Of a DNA stretch of 64,000 bases, positions 19,233-28,373 are shown piece by piece (within the stretch, counting starts at the first letter, position 1; every line of letters starts with the position of its first letter). The stretch covers positions 186,001-250,000 of the forward strand of contig JBBAKX010000002.1 of assembly GCA_040403315.1 (NCBI GenBank), in the 5' to 3' direction. The notes beneath the pieces are model-generated. The model saw only the letters and a list, made by a program, of their open reading frames with translations. It did not search any database and had not been told where the DNA came from. The position numbers and the translations under genes are program-made. Source of the DNA: CAMCXT01 sp040403315 (lineage in GTDB: Bacteria > Bacteroidota > Bacteroidia > M30B66).

Positions 19233-21316
19233 GTTCCATTTCGTCTTCTGAGGAACCATTCGGCACTTAACAAAGCCAAAAGAAGAAAGAAAATCCATTC
19301 GATTCGAATCAATTCTTCCAATTTGGTTTCGCTGTGAGAAACTGGCTTTACATCTTCGCGTTTTCCAATCAAATCGGGTAAAGTAGCCAATTGAGCAGGC
19401 AATAATGACACACCTTGGTTTCGCTCTGACCAAGTCTTCAAAATATTGTGATCGGCGGTGGTGTTAATCAACTCTGCAACAACAGGACGAACAACAAATC
19501 TTCCAGCTGCTTGGTATTGCTTTCCTGCAATATTTGTGAGTGCTTCATATTTGTATTCTCCTGAACTAAATAGGCCAGCATCAAGTCGATAGGCACCAGT
19601 AGTTCGAGTAAAAGTGTATGGAAATTTCTTCCCATTTTCGTCGGTAACTGTTAATGAAACATCTGGTATATTTACCAATTCGTAAGCAGCATTGTACACT
19701 TCAGCTTCGAAAGTTACCGATTCATTTTCTGCAAAACTGTTGGAGGTTACTATGCGTAAATTTCTGCGCTCAGTTCTAACACATAAGTATTGAACAATTC
19801 TCGACAAGAAATCGTCAAACAAACTATGGTCTTGCTTTTCAGCAAAAGATTGTAGTCGCCATCTCCAAATCCCTTCGCCGGCTAATACAGCTTGTTTTTT
19901 ATCGACCGATGAACTAAAGGCCAACAAAGGAAACTGCGTGTCGACAGAGCCAATTCGTTGGTTAAATAAAACGGTTGCTTGTGGTTGGGTTTTAATTGCA
20001 GCATTCATTACTTGCAAAGGTTCCAAACCCGATGAGGCAGCCATCAACTCTTCACTCAAGGTGAACAAGCTGAAATCTTTATTCAGCCTAGGTTGTGCAT
20101 CGTTGAAACCACCTCTAGTGTTTCCAAATTGCAAAATGCTTTGTGCTTGATTCAATGCGATAATGCCTGTATTTTGACCAGCAATAAACCAAGTTGGAGT
20201 GCTGTTGGCTTGTATTTCATTCAGGATGTTTGCTGCAGGATTGTTTCTTGAAGGCAATTGATGTAAAATGACCAAACTGTATGGCTTTGTTGAAGCGGAA
20301 AATTCTGTTCCCAACATCACTTCCACTTCATAATTTTCATTTTGCTGCAAGGAGAATCGAATCGCTGCAACATCGGGATGGGGAGCATCAGCCAGAATCA
20401 ATACCTTTTGACGACTGTCAAGCACTTCGATAAAAAAGTCGCGTACGTTATTGGCTTGTGTAAATTCTCCATCAACAGCGCTTAAACTAATTCTATAGCG
20501 CTGGATGCCTGATTCATCTGCTTTAAATCTAAATTCCTCTTTTTTGAGGAAACTGTTTCCTGTGATAGAGATATTTCTGGTCTCCAGCAATTTCCCATTC
20601 TTCTCAATGCGCAATACACTTGTTTTGCCCGGAAGCTTTCTTGCATCAATATTAACCTCTACAGGAAAAGTGTTGTTCAAGTAGGCTAACTGATTGTGAT
20701 TAACCTGCTGAATGAGTAGGTCGCGCTTCAATGCTGTATCGCCAAGTGCAATCGTGTAGACTGGTGCTTTAAGTTCGTTTCTAATATACAGCGGACTGAT
20801 CCCTTTGTTATAAATACCATCTGTGGCAACGATTACGGCACCAACGTTTCGATTCAGATAGAGGTTATTGATTTCCTTGTATGCCGCAGCGATATCGGTT
20901 TCTTTTCCTGAATAATTGAGTTGAAACGAATCCAATAAGCGATCTGAAAAGCTATACTTTTTTACCTCATAGTTTTCAGAAAGACTTTCCTCCAATTTTT
21001 GAAGTTCGGAAGGCCAATTTTTCTTGTAAAACTCTGAGTCTTTTCCATTAACCAAAGAAGCTGAATTGTCTTGCAGAATAACGATGACAGGCTTTTCGAC
21101 AGTCCTTGTAACAAAGCGCAACAAAGGAGAAAAAAGCAAAAAAGCTAAAAAAGAAACACTTAAAAAACGAAGAGCAAATAAAATCCTAACGAGCCACTTA
21201 CCGCTCTCCACGAATGCCTTGCCTTTTCTGTATAGAAGAAATGCATAAATAAATCCCGCGCCGAAGCAAAGCAGAATAAACCAAACCGGATACTGGAAAA
21301 CAAATTCGAAACTCAA
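19226..21316 (-). CDS. vWA-like membrane protein (BatA/BatB-like)
   Basis: A 696-residue inner-membrane protein. Two N-terminal hydrophobic helices (~10-30 and ~42-66) precede a von Willebrand A-like domain whose DNSAS (Asp83, Ser85, Ser87) forms the metal-ion site and ATDG supplies a later Asp. The middle and C-terminal parts are beta-rich. A final helix (EWIFFLLLALLSAEWFLRRR) anchors the C-terminus, giving a large periplasmic loop. This layout resembles a large family of Bacteroidota vWA proteins of unknown role. The start is a TTG, with no ATG nearby. The 3' end overlaps the convergent gene. Confidence 0.78.
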   Translation of the reverse strand: MSFEFVFQYPVWFILLCFGAGFIYAFLLYRKGKAFVESGKWLVRILFALRFLSVSFLAFLLFSPLLRFVTRTVEKPVIVILQDNSASLVNGKDSEFYKKNWPSELQKLEESLSENYEVKKYSFSDRLLDSFQLNYSGKETDIAAAYKEINNLYLNRNVGAVIVATDGIYNKGISPLYIRNELKAPVYTIALGDTALKRDLLIQQVNHNQLAYLNNTFPVEVNIDARKLPGKTSVLRIEKNGKLLETRNISITGNSFLKKEEFRFKADESGIQRYRISLSAVDGEFTQANNVRDFFIEVLDSRQKVLILADAPHPDVAAIRFSLQQNENYEVEVMLGTEFSASTKPYSLVILHQLPSRNNPAANILNEIQANSTPTWFIAGQNTGIIALNQAQSILQFGNTRGGFNDAQPRLNKDFSLFTLSEELMAASSGLEPLQVMNAAIKTQPQATVLFNQRIGSVDTQFPLLAFSSSVDKKQAVLAGEGIWRWRLQSFAEKQDHSLFDDFLSRIVQYLCVRTERRNLRIVTSNSFAENESVTFEAEVYNAAYELVNIPDVSLTVTDENGKKFPYTFTRTTGAYRLDAGLFSSGEYKYEALTNIAGKQYQAAGRFVVRPVVAELINTTADHNILKTWSERNQGVSLLPAQLATLPDLIGKREDVKPVSHSETKLEELIRIEWIFFLLLALLSAEWFLRRRNGTY

Positions 21317-21375
21317 AGCAGGATTATCAGGAATTTAACCGGTAAAACGAAAATTGTTGGAACAAGGTATGCCAA

Positions 21376-22122
21376 TTACATGCGCATTCCACCGCAAACA
21401 TTAATCACTTGTCCGTTCACATAAGCCGACATTTCGGATGCTAGAAAAACGGCAACGTTAGCAACATCCAAAGGCGAACCACCGCGTTTGAGGGGAATTC
21501 CATCAGCCCATTGTTTGCGAACTTCTTCAGAAAGTTCAGCAGTCATTTCGGTTTCAATAAATCCTGGTGCAATCGCATTGCTTCTGATGTTTCGAGAGCC
21601 AAGTTCTTGCGCAACAGACTTCGTGAAGCCTTCAATTCCAGCCTTTGATGCAGCATAATTTGCTTGACCAGCATTTCCGCTTCCACCAACAACCGAACTC
21701 ATATTTACAAATACACCAAAACGGTTTTTCAACATCGGTTTGATGGCGGCTTTGGTAAGGTTAAAAACAGATTTCAAATTTGTTTGAATAACAGAATCAA
21801 ACTGCTCTTCACTCATTCTCATCAACAAACCATCTTTTGTGATTCCAGCGTTGTTTACTACGATATGAAGATCTCCAAAATCGGCAACTACATTATTTAC
21901 AAGCGCTTCAGCGGCTGAATAAATTGCTGCATCAGAATGATATCCTTTTGCCTTTACACCTAAAGCTGAAAGTTCTGCTTCAAGTTCTCGGGCTTTTTGC
22001 TCCGACGACATATAGGTAAACGCCACATTAGCACCCTCTTCAGCAAATCGTAATGCCAATCCACGTCCAATTCCACGTGTAGCTCCAGTAATGATGGCAA
22101 CTTTATCTTGTAGTAGTTTCAT
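21376..22122 (-). CDS. fabG: 3-oxoacyl-ACP reductase
   Basis: A 248-residue short-chain dehydrogenase that reduces beta-ketoacyl-ACP with NADPH in fatty-acid elongation. The cofactor motif is TGATRGIGR (12-20), then NNAG (90-93). The catalytic residues are Asn115, Ser142/143, Tyr156 and Lys160 in NYAASK. The C-terminal PGFIETEM and NGQVINVCGG segments are diagnostic of FabG. It is separate from other fab genes here. Confidence 0.94.
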   Translation of the reverse strand: MKLLQDKVAIITGATRGIGRGLALRFAEEGANVAFTYMSSEQKARELEAELSALGVKAKGYHSDAAIYSAAEALVNNVVADFGDLHIVVNNAGITKDGLLMRMSEEQFDSVIQTNLKSVFNLTKAAIKPMLKNRFGVFVNMSSVVGGSGNAGQANYAASKAGIEGFTKSVAQELGSRNIRSNAIAPGFIETEMTAELSEEVRKQWADGIPLKRGGSPLDVANVAVFLASEMSAYVNGQVINVCGGMRM

Positions 22123-22232
22123 GCGTATAGGTTCTAGTCTTCAAACCTACATGAAATCGCGCTTATCGCCAAGATTTGATGAACGGAATTATTCAGTAAA
22201 AACCAACAATCAATAATTGATTATGTTACGAC

Positions 22233-23033
22233 TTACTTCTCCAATCGCAACGAACGCTTGTATTTTATCCACTTTCTTAAGTGAAACAACTTGTAGAAAA
22301 ACGCACGAAGTCCTTTTCTTCGATACGATGTGAGTGTCCTTACTTCTCGAGAATAAGGTAATCTGCCAACAACATAATTCTGATCATCCATCTCGTTCCA
22401 ATTCGCTTCTATTTCAATGGACTTCAATTCTTGAATCATACTAATATACTGATTGATATTAGTATTCTCGACAACAGTTAAGGTTATTAAGGAGTCGACA
22501 ACATTTTCTCGTTGGATGGTAAATCGACCTTTATCATCTGTTAAGATTACTTTTGCGATGTTTCCTTGAAAGTAGGTAATAATTGCATTTGACAATTGAT
22601 TGCTATCCTTGTCAACCGTTTGACCATGAAAGTGTGTGTCTAAAAATCGATATGCTAAAGTGCCTTCAAAAACAAGTGTCGGTTTGATTTGCTGGCAGAT
22701 TTCGTGTTGAACTTTATCTGAAGTTTGACCTTGTAACGTTAATCCAGTAAAGCCTAAAACTCCAGCCAACCAATAATATCGGGGCGATAATGGTCCTTTT
22801 TGAATGACTGTAGGATAGAGTTCTCGTTGTAGTTGATCTAACTGAAATCGTCCACAAGATTCGGCATTTCTATTCTTGAAATAACTTATGAGTTCTTGAT
22901 CTGTAAAGCCAGAAAAATCAGTTACATGTTTTGCACATGATCCACAGTATTTCCCGCCATCAGTTGATTACATTTTATCCCATGCTTCTGAACATGGATT
23001 TGGAACTTCAATTTTCAGAGGAACTGGCTTCAT
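22233..23033 (-). pseudogene. Cys-motif/carboxypeptidase-regulatory-like protein interrupted by one nonsense codon
   Basis: Reading from ATG 23031-23033, an open frame runs to the TAA at 22233 except for one in-frame TAA at 22968-22970 (codon 22). The part before the stop (ending P-C-SEAWDKM) and after it (STDGGKYCGSCAKHVTDF…ESCGRF) align without gaps to the intact paralog just upstream (PCREDW…RFCNHCAKSVIDF…SICGRI), with the stop opposite a Val. The rest keeps a membrane segment, a carboxypeptidase-regulatory-like domain and a basic C-terminus, with no other lesion. Cys14, Cys30 and Cys33 are conserved. This is a recent pseudogene, a sequencing error or a recoded stop; a fragment restarting at an internal start is also possible. 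It overlaps the paralog's 3' end by 26 bp. Confidence 0.8.
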
Positions 23034-23784
23034 GATTCCGTCTTTTGAATATCCTTTTAATTCGATACTTCAGTCGTTTGTGCCAAGGCGGCCTCTCGTA
23101 AACGACCATTCCAATGATTATGGCTGCAGCCAACTTCAATTCTAATTTCAATGGAGAAGATGAAATAGCGATCAATTCTTCACTTGTAAAATGCTTACGA
23201 AGAGTTTCGAATCCAACATAAGACACTACAAGTTCAAAGTTAGCTTGATGTTTTATAGGCTGAGTTATTTTCAACTCAAATTCGCCATCCAAATTTGTAT
23301 GGGCAGCAATTGCCAAAGGAAGCATTTGAATAACTGCAAAAGGGAGTCGTTCGCCAGTGTTTACATCCGAAACAACTCCCTTCAGACGAATGAAATTAGT
23401 ATCGCTTTTCTCAATTGAAATACTTGTATTAATCTGTTGGGGAGTCGTTTGCTCAATGTTTTGTTGACTGGTTTGAGCAATTGAAGGCAGGCTAATTCCA
23501 GCTAGAGCAGGCAGTAACCACCAGCCTGAAAACTTCTTTTTAGGCGTTGGGATTACAAAAGACGTATCAAGTTTAGAAACCGGAATTCTACCACATATTG
23601 ATGAATTTCGATTTGCCTCAAAATATTCATGAAGCTGTTGGTCAGTAAATCTCGAAAAATCAATCACCGACTTAGCGCAGTGATTGCAAAATCTTCCCTC
23701 ATCCATCAAAACCATTCCAGTCCAATCTTCCCGACAAGGCAAAGGAATCTTGATTTGAGCAAATGATTGAGTGCTGTTTTTCAT
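23008..23784 (-). CDS. Membrane protein with N-terminal Cys motif and carboxypeptidase-regulatory-like domain
   Basis: A 258-residue protein. The N-terminal ~70 residues form a small Cys module (Cys17, Cys33-x2-Cys36, Cys64) with the conserved pattern 'PC…W…M…G.FC..CAK.VIDFS..TD..L..YF', probably metal-binding. A membrane helix follows (FSGWWLLPALAGISLPSIAQ), then a CarboxypepD_reg-like beta domain (LKGVVSDVNTGERLPFA … TNLDGEFELKI … VSYVGFETL) and a very basic C-terminus. The frame extends 58 codons upstream, but the ATG at 23784 opens directly into the conserved module, and the upstream part is terminator sequence. It is followed by the interrupted paralog in one operon. The role is unknown. 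Confidence 0.8.
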   Translation of the reverse strand: MKNSTQSFAQIKIPLPCREDWTGMVLMDEGRFCNHCAKSVIDFSRFTDQQLHEYFEANRNSSICGRIPVSKLDTSFVIPTPKKKFSGWWLLPALAGISLPSIAQTSQQNIEQTTPQQINTSISIEKSDTNFIRLKGVVSDVNTGERLPFAVIQMLPLAIAAHTNLDGEFELKITQPIKHQANFELVVSYVGFETLRKHFTSEELIAISSSPLKLELKLAAAIIIGMVVYERPPWHKRLKYRIKRIFKRRNHEASSSEN

Positions 23785-23828
23785 AACCTGAAACGAAACT
23801 AAATGATCTATCACCCTAACCCAAAAAC

Positions 23829-23862
23829 AAAAAAGGCTCTTCATCGCTGAAGAACCTTTTTT
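23829..23862. terminator. Rho-independent terminator downstream of the pyrophosphatase gene
   Basis: A strong hairpin, with GGCTCTTCA pairing with TGAAGAACC around a TCGC loop, is flanked by A and T runs on both sides. It lies 36 bp after the hppA stop and separates that transcript from the Cys-motif gene downstream. Confidence 0.85.
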
Positions 23863-23897
23863 AACTACGGTGAACGTAGAATTATAGTATTCAAATA

Positions 23898-26279
23898 TTA
23901 GTGAGCTGCATCTGTTGCTGCACCGGGAGCTGCAGAATCGCCAGTTGGTTTGCAGCAATCTTTCATTTTTACATCAGAAGCACAGCAAGCTTTCGCTCCT
24001 GCATCCGACATTTCGTTGCAAGCAGAACCATCATTGTGTTTGCAGCTTTTAGTTGCTTCGTTCCAAGTGCAAGCTTTACCAGTTGCAGCGCATACACCAG
24101 ATTGTTTGCAATGCGCTTCCATCATGGTTTTGTTGTACTGACCTGCATCTTCCTTGTTGGTTGCAACTACAGCGATGTAAGGAGCAATTACAAGAGAAAC
24201 GATACTCATCAATTTGATCAAAATGTTCATTGACGGTCCAGAAGTATCTTTGAATGGATCTCCAACAGTATCACCAGTTACAGATGCATTATGTGGTTCT
24301 GATTTCTTGTAGAACATCTCGCCGTTGATCATTACACCTTTTTCGAATGATTTTTTAGCGTTGTCCCATGCACCACCAGCATTTGATTGAAAAATTCCCA
24401 TCAAAACACCAGACACAGTAACACCAGCTAACAAGCCACCTAAAACCTCTGGTCCGAAAACGAAACCAACAAGCACCGGAGTTACAATAGCGATTGCTCC
24501 AGGCAACATCATTTCACGAATAGAAGCTTTTGTAGAGATTGCTATACACTTTTCATATTCAGGTTTCGCTTTGTATTCCATAATTCCTGGAATTTCACGG
24601 AACTGTCGGCGAACTTCTTGAACCATGTCCATTGCTGCTTTACCAACAGCTTGGATGCACAATGCAGAGAAAACAAAAGGAATCATTCCACCAACAAACA
24701 AACCCGACAAAACAGGTGCTTTGTAGATATCGATAGCATCGATTCCTGCAATACCAACGAAAGCTGCGAAAAGTGCAAGTGAGGTAAGAGCAGCAGAAGC
24801 GATGGCGAAACCTTTACCAGTTGCAGCGGTAGTGTTACCAACAGCATCAAGATTATCTGTCCGTTCACGAACTTCAGGAGGTAATTGGCTCATTTCTGCA
24901 ATACCACCAGCGTTGTCGGCGATTGGTCCGAAAGCATCGATAGCCAATTGCATAGCCGTAGTAGCCATCATACCAGCAGCAGCGATTGCAACTCCGTACA
25001 AACCAGCAAAATGGTAAGATGCCATGATACCAGCAGCTAAAGTGATGATTGGGATAACAGTAGATTTCATACCCACTGAAAGACCTCCGATAATATTGGT
25101 TGCGTGACCAGTTGAGCTTTGTTGAATGATTGAATTCACTGGAGGTTTACCCATTGCAGTGTAATACTCCGTAACAATACTCATGATTGCGCCAACTACA
25201 GTTCCAACAACAATTGCAAAGAATACATTGGTGTTAGTGAATTCATATCCGCGCAAGCTCAATGTTTCAGGAAGCATCCACATTACAATGAAGTAAGATA
25301 CTATAACAGTAAGGATCATAGATGACCAGTTACCTAAATTAAGGGCATTCTGAACATTCGATTTCTCGCCCTTAATCGTAACGAAGAAAGTTCCAAATAT
25401 TGAGAAAAGGATACCCAAACCGCAAATTAACATAGGAAGAAGAATTGGAGACATCCCACCAAAATTATCGGCTGATGCATCGATCTCTTGTCCAAGAACC
25501 ATTGTCGCAAGAATAGTTGCTACATATGATCCGAATAAATCGGCACCCATACCTGCAACATCTCCAACGTTATCACCTACATTATCAGCAATTGTTGCTG
25601 GATTACGAACGTCATCTTCAGGGATTCCAGCTTCCACTTTACCTACAAGGTCTGCTCCAACATCGGCAGCTTTGGTGTAAATACCACCACCAACACGAGC
25701 AAAAAGCGCGATCGATTCAGCACCAAGAGAGAAGCCTGTTAATACTTCGATTGCAGTTCTCATTTGATCGCTGTCAACTTCGACAACATTAAACATTTTA
25801 AGGAATACGATGAACAAACCGCCTAAACCCAAAACAGCCAAGCCTGCAACACCTAAGCCCATAACAGCTCCACCAGTAAAAGAAACCTTTAATGCTTGTT
25901 TTAAACTTGTACGGGCAGCTTGAGTGGTACGAACGTTAGCTTTGGTAGCTACTTTCATCCCGATATAACCAGCAGTTGCTGAAAATACAGCTCCAATGAT
26001 AAATGCAATCGAGATGATCCAATGAGAGTGAATCTCTTTACCATTTACTTCATGAATAGTTCCTGAGTACGCAAGTAGAATAGCAACAAAAACAACAAAG
26101 TAGCTAAGTACTTTCCATTCTGCTTTAAGAAATGCCATTGCTCCATCTGCAATGTAACCTGCCAATTCTTGCATTTTTGCATCACCAGCGTCTTGTTTGC
26201 TTACCCAAGCCGACTGAATCGCCATCCAAATGAGGCCAAAAACGCCGAGGGCAGGAATTAGGTAAATAATGTTCTCCAT
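23898..26279 (-). CDS. hppA: Membrane-bound ion-pumping pyrophosphatase with a Cys-rich C-terminal tail
   Basis: A 793-residue integral membrane protein that couples pyrophosphate hydrolysis to H+ and/or Na+ export. The active-site motifs GGGIYTKAADVGADLVGKVE (197-216) and DNVGDNVGDVAGMGADLFG (232-250) are intact. GNTTAATGKG (481-490) has Ala485 and Gly488 where K+-independent members carry Lys and Thr, so it should be K+-dependent. The residue after GSYV (254) is Ala, where many family members carry the gate Glu; a Glu is found instead at 188 in GAES, an arrangement I associate with Flavobacterium-type H+ pumps. Residues ~718-793 form an extra tail with nine Cys (724, 730, 737, 746, 754, 765, 766, 775, 776) beyond the usual family end. 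A TATTTTTG promoter lies upstream. Confidence 0.96.
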   Translation of the reverse strand: MENIIYLIPALGVFGLIWMAIQSAWVSKQDAGDAKMQELAGYIADGAMAFLKAEWKVLSYFVVFVAILLAYSGTIHEVNGKEIHSHWIISIAFIIGAVFSATAGYIGMKVATKANVRTTQAARTSLKQALKVSFTGGAVMGLGVAGLAVLGLGGLFIVFLKMFNVVEVDSDQMRTAIEVLTGFSLGAESIALFARVGGGIYTKAADVGADLVGKVEAGIPEDDVRNPATIADNVGDNVGDVAGMGADLFGSYVATILATMVLGQEIDASADNFGGMSPILLPMLICGLGILFSIFGTFFVTIKGEKSNVQNALNLGNWSSMILTVIVSYFIVMWMLPETLSLRGYEFTNTNVFFAIVVGTVVGAIMSIVTEYYTAMGKPPVNSIIQQSSTGHATNIIGGLSVGMKSTVIPIITLAAGIMASYHFAGLYGVAIAAAGMMATTAMQLAIDAFGPIADNAGGIAEMSQLPPEVRERTDNLDAVGNTTAATGKGFAIASAALTSLALFAAFVGIAGIDAIDIYKAPVLSGLFVGGMIPFVFSALCIQAVGKAAMDMVQEVRRQFREIPGIMEYKAKPEYEKCIAISTKASIREMMLPGAIAIVTPVLVGFVFGPEVLGGLLAGVTVSGVLMGIFQSNAGGAWDNAKKSFEKGVMINGEMFYKKSEPHNASVTGDTVGDPFKDTSGPSMNILIKLMSIVSLVIAPYIAVVATNKEDAGQYNKTMMEAHCKQSGVCAATGKACTWNEATKSCKHNDGSACNEMSDAGAKACCASDVKMKDCCKPTGDSAAPGAATDAAH

Positions 26280-26326
26280 AAAGGAATGTGTGATTTAACG
26301 TTTCTTAACAATAGAATTTGGGAGCG

Positions 26327-26334
26327 CAAAAATA
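26327..26334 (-). promoter_or_regulatory. -7 promoter element for hppA
   Basis: TATTTTTG on the minus strand fits TAnnTTTG, 47 bp before the hppA ATG. No -33 TTG is evident at standard spacing. Confidence 0.5.
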
Positions 26335-26411
26335 CAAGAAATATTAAGCGGAAACATATTCCGATAAACATCTATGTTTGTAGCTGAAAATGAGTGCTTT
26401 CGTTTAACTAC

Positions 26412-27389
26412 TTACTTGTACATCACTTGCTTTACAGCAGCAATTACTTTGTTTGCGTTTGGCAAAGCAGCTTCGATGAGTGTTGGAGCATAAGGAAGCG
26501 GCACATCAGCCGACGTAACTCGCAAAATTGGAGCATCCAAATAATCAAACGCATCCTTTTGCACCTTGAATGTTACTTCTGTAGCAATGCTGCCTAAAGG
26601 CCATGCTTCTTCAACAATCACCAAACGGTTAGTCTTTCTAACAGAATCTAAAACAGTATCGTAATCGATTGGGCGAATAGTTCTTAAGTCGATGATTTCG
26701 CAGGAAATACCTTCCTTTTCAAGCTCTTCGGCAGCTGCAAAACACGTTTTAATGATTTTTCCAAAGGAAACCAAGGTAACATCAGTTCCAACACGTTTTA
26801 CATCGGCTTTTCCAATAGGGATAAGATATTCTTCCTCAGGAACTTCGCCTTTCTCACCGTACATCTGTTCACTTTCCATGAATATTACAGGATCATTGTC
26901 GCGGATGGCACTTTTCAATAATCCTTTAGCATCGTAAGGATTAGATGGTACAATAACTTTCAAGCCTGGCGTATTGGCATACCAATTATCAAAAGCTTGA
27001 CTATGCTGCGAACTCAACATCCCAGCTGAAGCTGTTGGTCCACGAAAAACGATAGGTACAGTAAATTGACCGCCCGACATCGACATCATTTTAGCTGCCG
27101 AATTGATTACTTGGTCGATCGCTACCAAAGAGAAGTTAAAAGTCATGAACTCAATTACAGGACGTAGCCCGTTCATTGCAGCTCCAACTCCGATACCAGC
27201 AAATCCTAATTCAGCGATTGGCGTATCGATTACACGTTTATCTCCAAATTCGGCTAGCATTCCCTGACTCACTTTATAGGCGCCATCATATTCTGCAACT
27301 TCTTCTCCCATCAAGAAAACAGCCTCATCACGACGCATTTCTTCCTGCAGGGCTTCACGGAGGGCTTCACGGAATTGTATTGATCTCAT
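26412..27389 (-). CDS. pdhB: Pyruvate dehydrogenase E1 component subunit beta
   Basis: A 325-residue transketolase-like subunit that, with the alpha subunit and thiamine diphosphate, decarboxylates pyruvate to feed acetyl-CoA synthesis. Family signatures are MRSIQFREALREAL at the start, MGEEVAEYDGAYKVSQGM, DTPIAELGFAGIGVGAA, FRGPTASAGM.SSQHSQ and VSFGKIIK. The frame continues 35 codons upstream, but the ATG at 27389 matches family N-termini and is preceded by a consensus -7 element at 27413-27420, inside that extension. No alpha-subunit gene is adjacent. Confidence 0.95.
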   Translation of the reverse strand: MRSIQFREALREALQEEMRRDEAVFLMGEEVAEYDGAYKVSQGMLAEFGDKRVIDTPIAELGFAGIGVGAAMNGLRPVIEFMTFNFSLVAIDQVINSAAKMMSMSGGQFTVPIVFRGPTASAGMLSSQHSQAFDNWYANTPGLKVIVPSNPYDAKGLLKSAIRDNDPVIFMESEQMYGEKGEVPEEEYLIPIGKADVKRVGTDVTLVSFGKIIKTCFAAAEELEKEGISCEIIDLRTIRPIDYDTVLDSVRKTNRLVIVEEAWPLGSIATEVTFKVQKDAFDYLDAPILRVTSADVPLPYAPTLIEAALPNANKVIAAVKQVMYK

Positions 27390-27412
27390 AAGTTTTTTTG
27401 TATAAAGCGCCG

Positions 27413-27420
27413 CAAATCTA
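27413..27420 (-). promoter_or_regulatory. -7 promoter element for pdhB
   Basis: TAGATTTG on the minus strand matches TAnnTTTG exactly and lies 23 bp before the pdhB ATG, supporting that start over the longer frame. Confidence 0.6.
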
Positions 27421-27871
27421 ATAAAGAAAGCGATTAGGTGCTCAGTTTTGGGTTCACTTTTTAACAAGTTGATCTGTAAACTGACCTGAAACAATCGAAA
27501 AGCTATTGTACAAGCCTAAAATTTAAGGAATCGACAGAAATCATGTTAAAAAATTGTGATTTTTAAATTTCCTCCCCTACCGGGGAAAAAGGATCATTTG
27601 GTGGTGATTAATTTTTTACGGAACTCAGTGATCCTACATCGATACCTGTTTTTTTTCATGACTGCAATGAAGTAGCTGCTTATATGTACCATTCTCAACC
27701 GGAACCGAAACATTCCAAGGTCACTCGAAAACGCTATACATTTTAAATAAATTCAACTTCAAATATTTCCGTTGTTGAAATTCTGAAAATGCATAAGTGT
27801 CATGTGATTGTTCGAATGACTGCATTTAGCTGCATGATTATGATCCTAATTGTAAAGAAATAAACAAGCTT

Positions 27872-28018
27872 GTTAAAAAGAAAATTTGCCAGACTTCCAT
27901 TTTTTTTGTTGGGATAAAACCCACTACCTTCCCCTACCCAGTGGCAACTTACGTTTTATTAAAACATCGATCCGGAGCTAAACGATTAGAAACGGATATA
28001 AACGGCTAAATCGGAAAA
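27872..28018 (+). repeat. Dispersed intergenic element, copy A
   Basis: This copy aligns without gaps to copy B, 355 bp further on. Shared parts, in order: AAAAGAAAATTTGC; a run of eight T; GTTGGGATAAAACCCACT; CCCCTACCCAGTGGCAACTT; a weakly conserved stretch; CGATCC; then spaced TAAACG/AAACG units and TAAATCGGAAAA. Pairing is possible between GTTG and CAAC and between CACT and AGTG in the core. In the 3' half TCGAT can pair with ATCGG, using a G-T wobble where copy B has a Watson-Crick pair. Confidence 0.85.
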
Positions 28019-28226
28019 GACCTATAGTCAATTGAAAATCATAAAGATAAAAACATCATTCTACTTATAGTTCATACAGAAAACCCAAGAAAAACACATT
28101 AAACTGATTATCATTTAGTTGAAAAATAACTCAATATCAAAAAGGCTTTTAAATACGACTTAATGAACTAAATTTAAAATAAATCAACTTAATACCATCA
28201 GAACACCAAAGAATCAAAGCAGATTG

Positions 28227-28373
28227 GTTCAAAAGAAAATTTGCGAATCCGTACTTTTTTTTGTTGGGATAAAACCCACTTCTTTCCCCTACCCAGTGGC
28301 AACTTAAGATCTTATAAAGTACCGATCCAGCTTTAAACGGATAGAAACGATTATAAACGGTTAAATCGGAAAA
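28227..28373 (+). repeat. Dispersed intergenic element, copy B
   Basis: The second full copy, ungapped against copy A. The core GTTGGGATAAAACCCACT and CCCCTACCCAGTGGCAAC are identical, while the flanks vary. CCGAT near 28323 can pair with ATCGG near 28369, enclosing three AAACG-type units. The copy ends about 265 bp before the GH3 start codon. Confidence 0.85.

Noticed and set aside
27570..27600. CCCC-TACC-GGGG hairpin in the gene-free region as another element copy
   Set aside because: It shares CCCCTACC with the element, but the surrounding bases do not align; kept only as a local hairpin.
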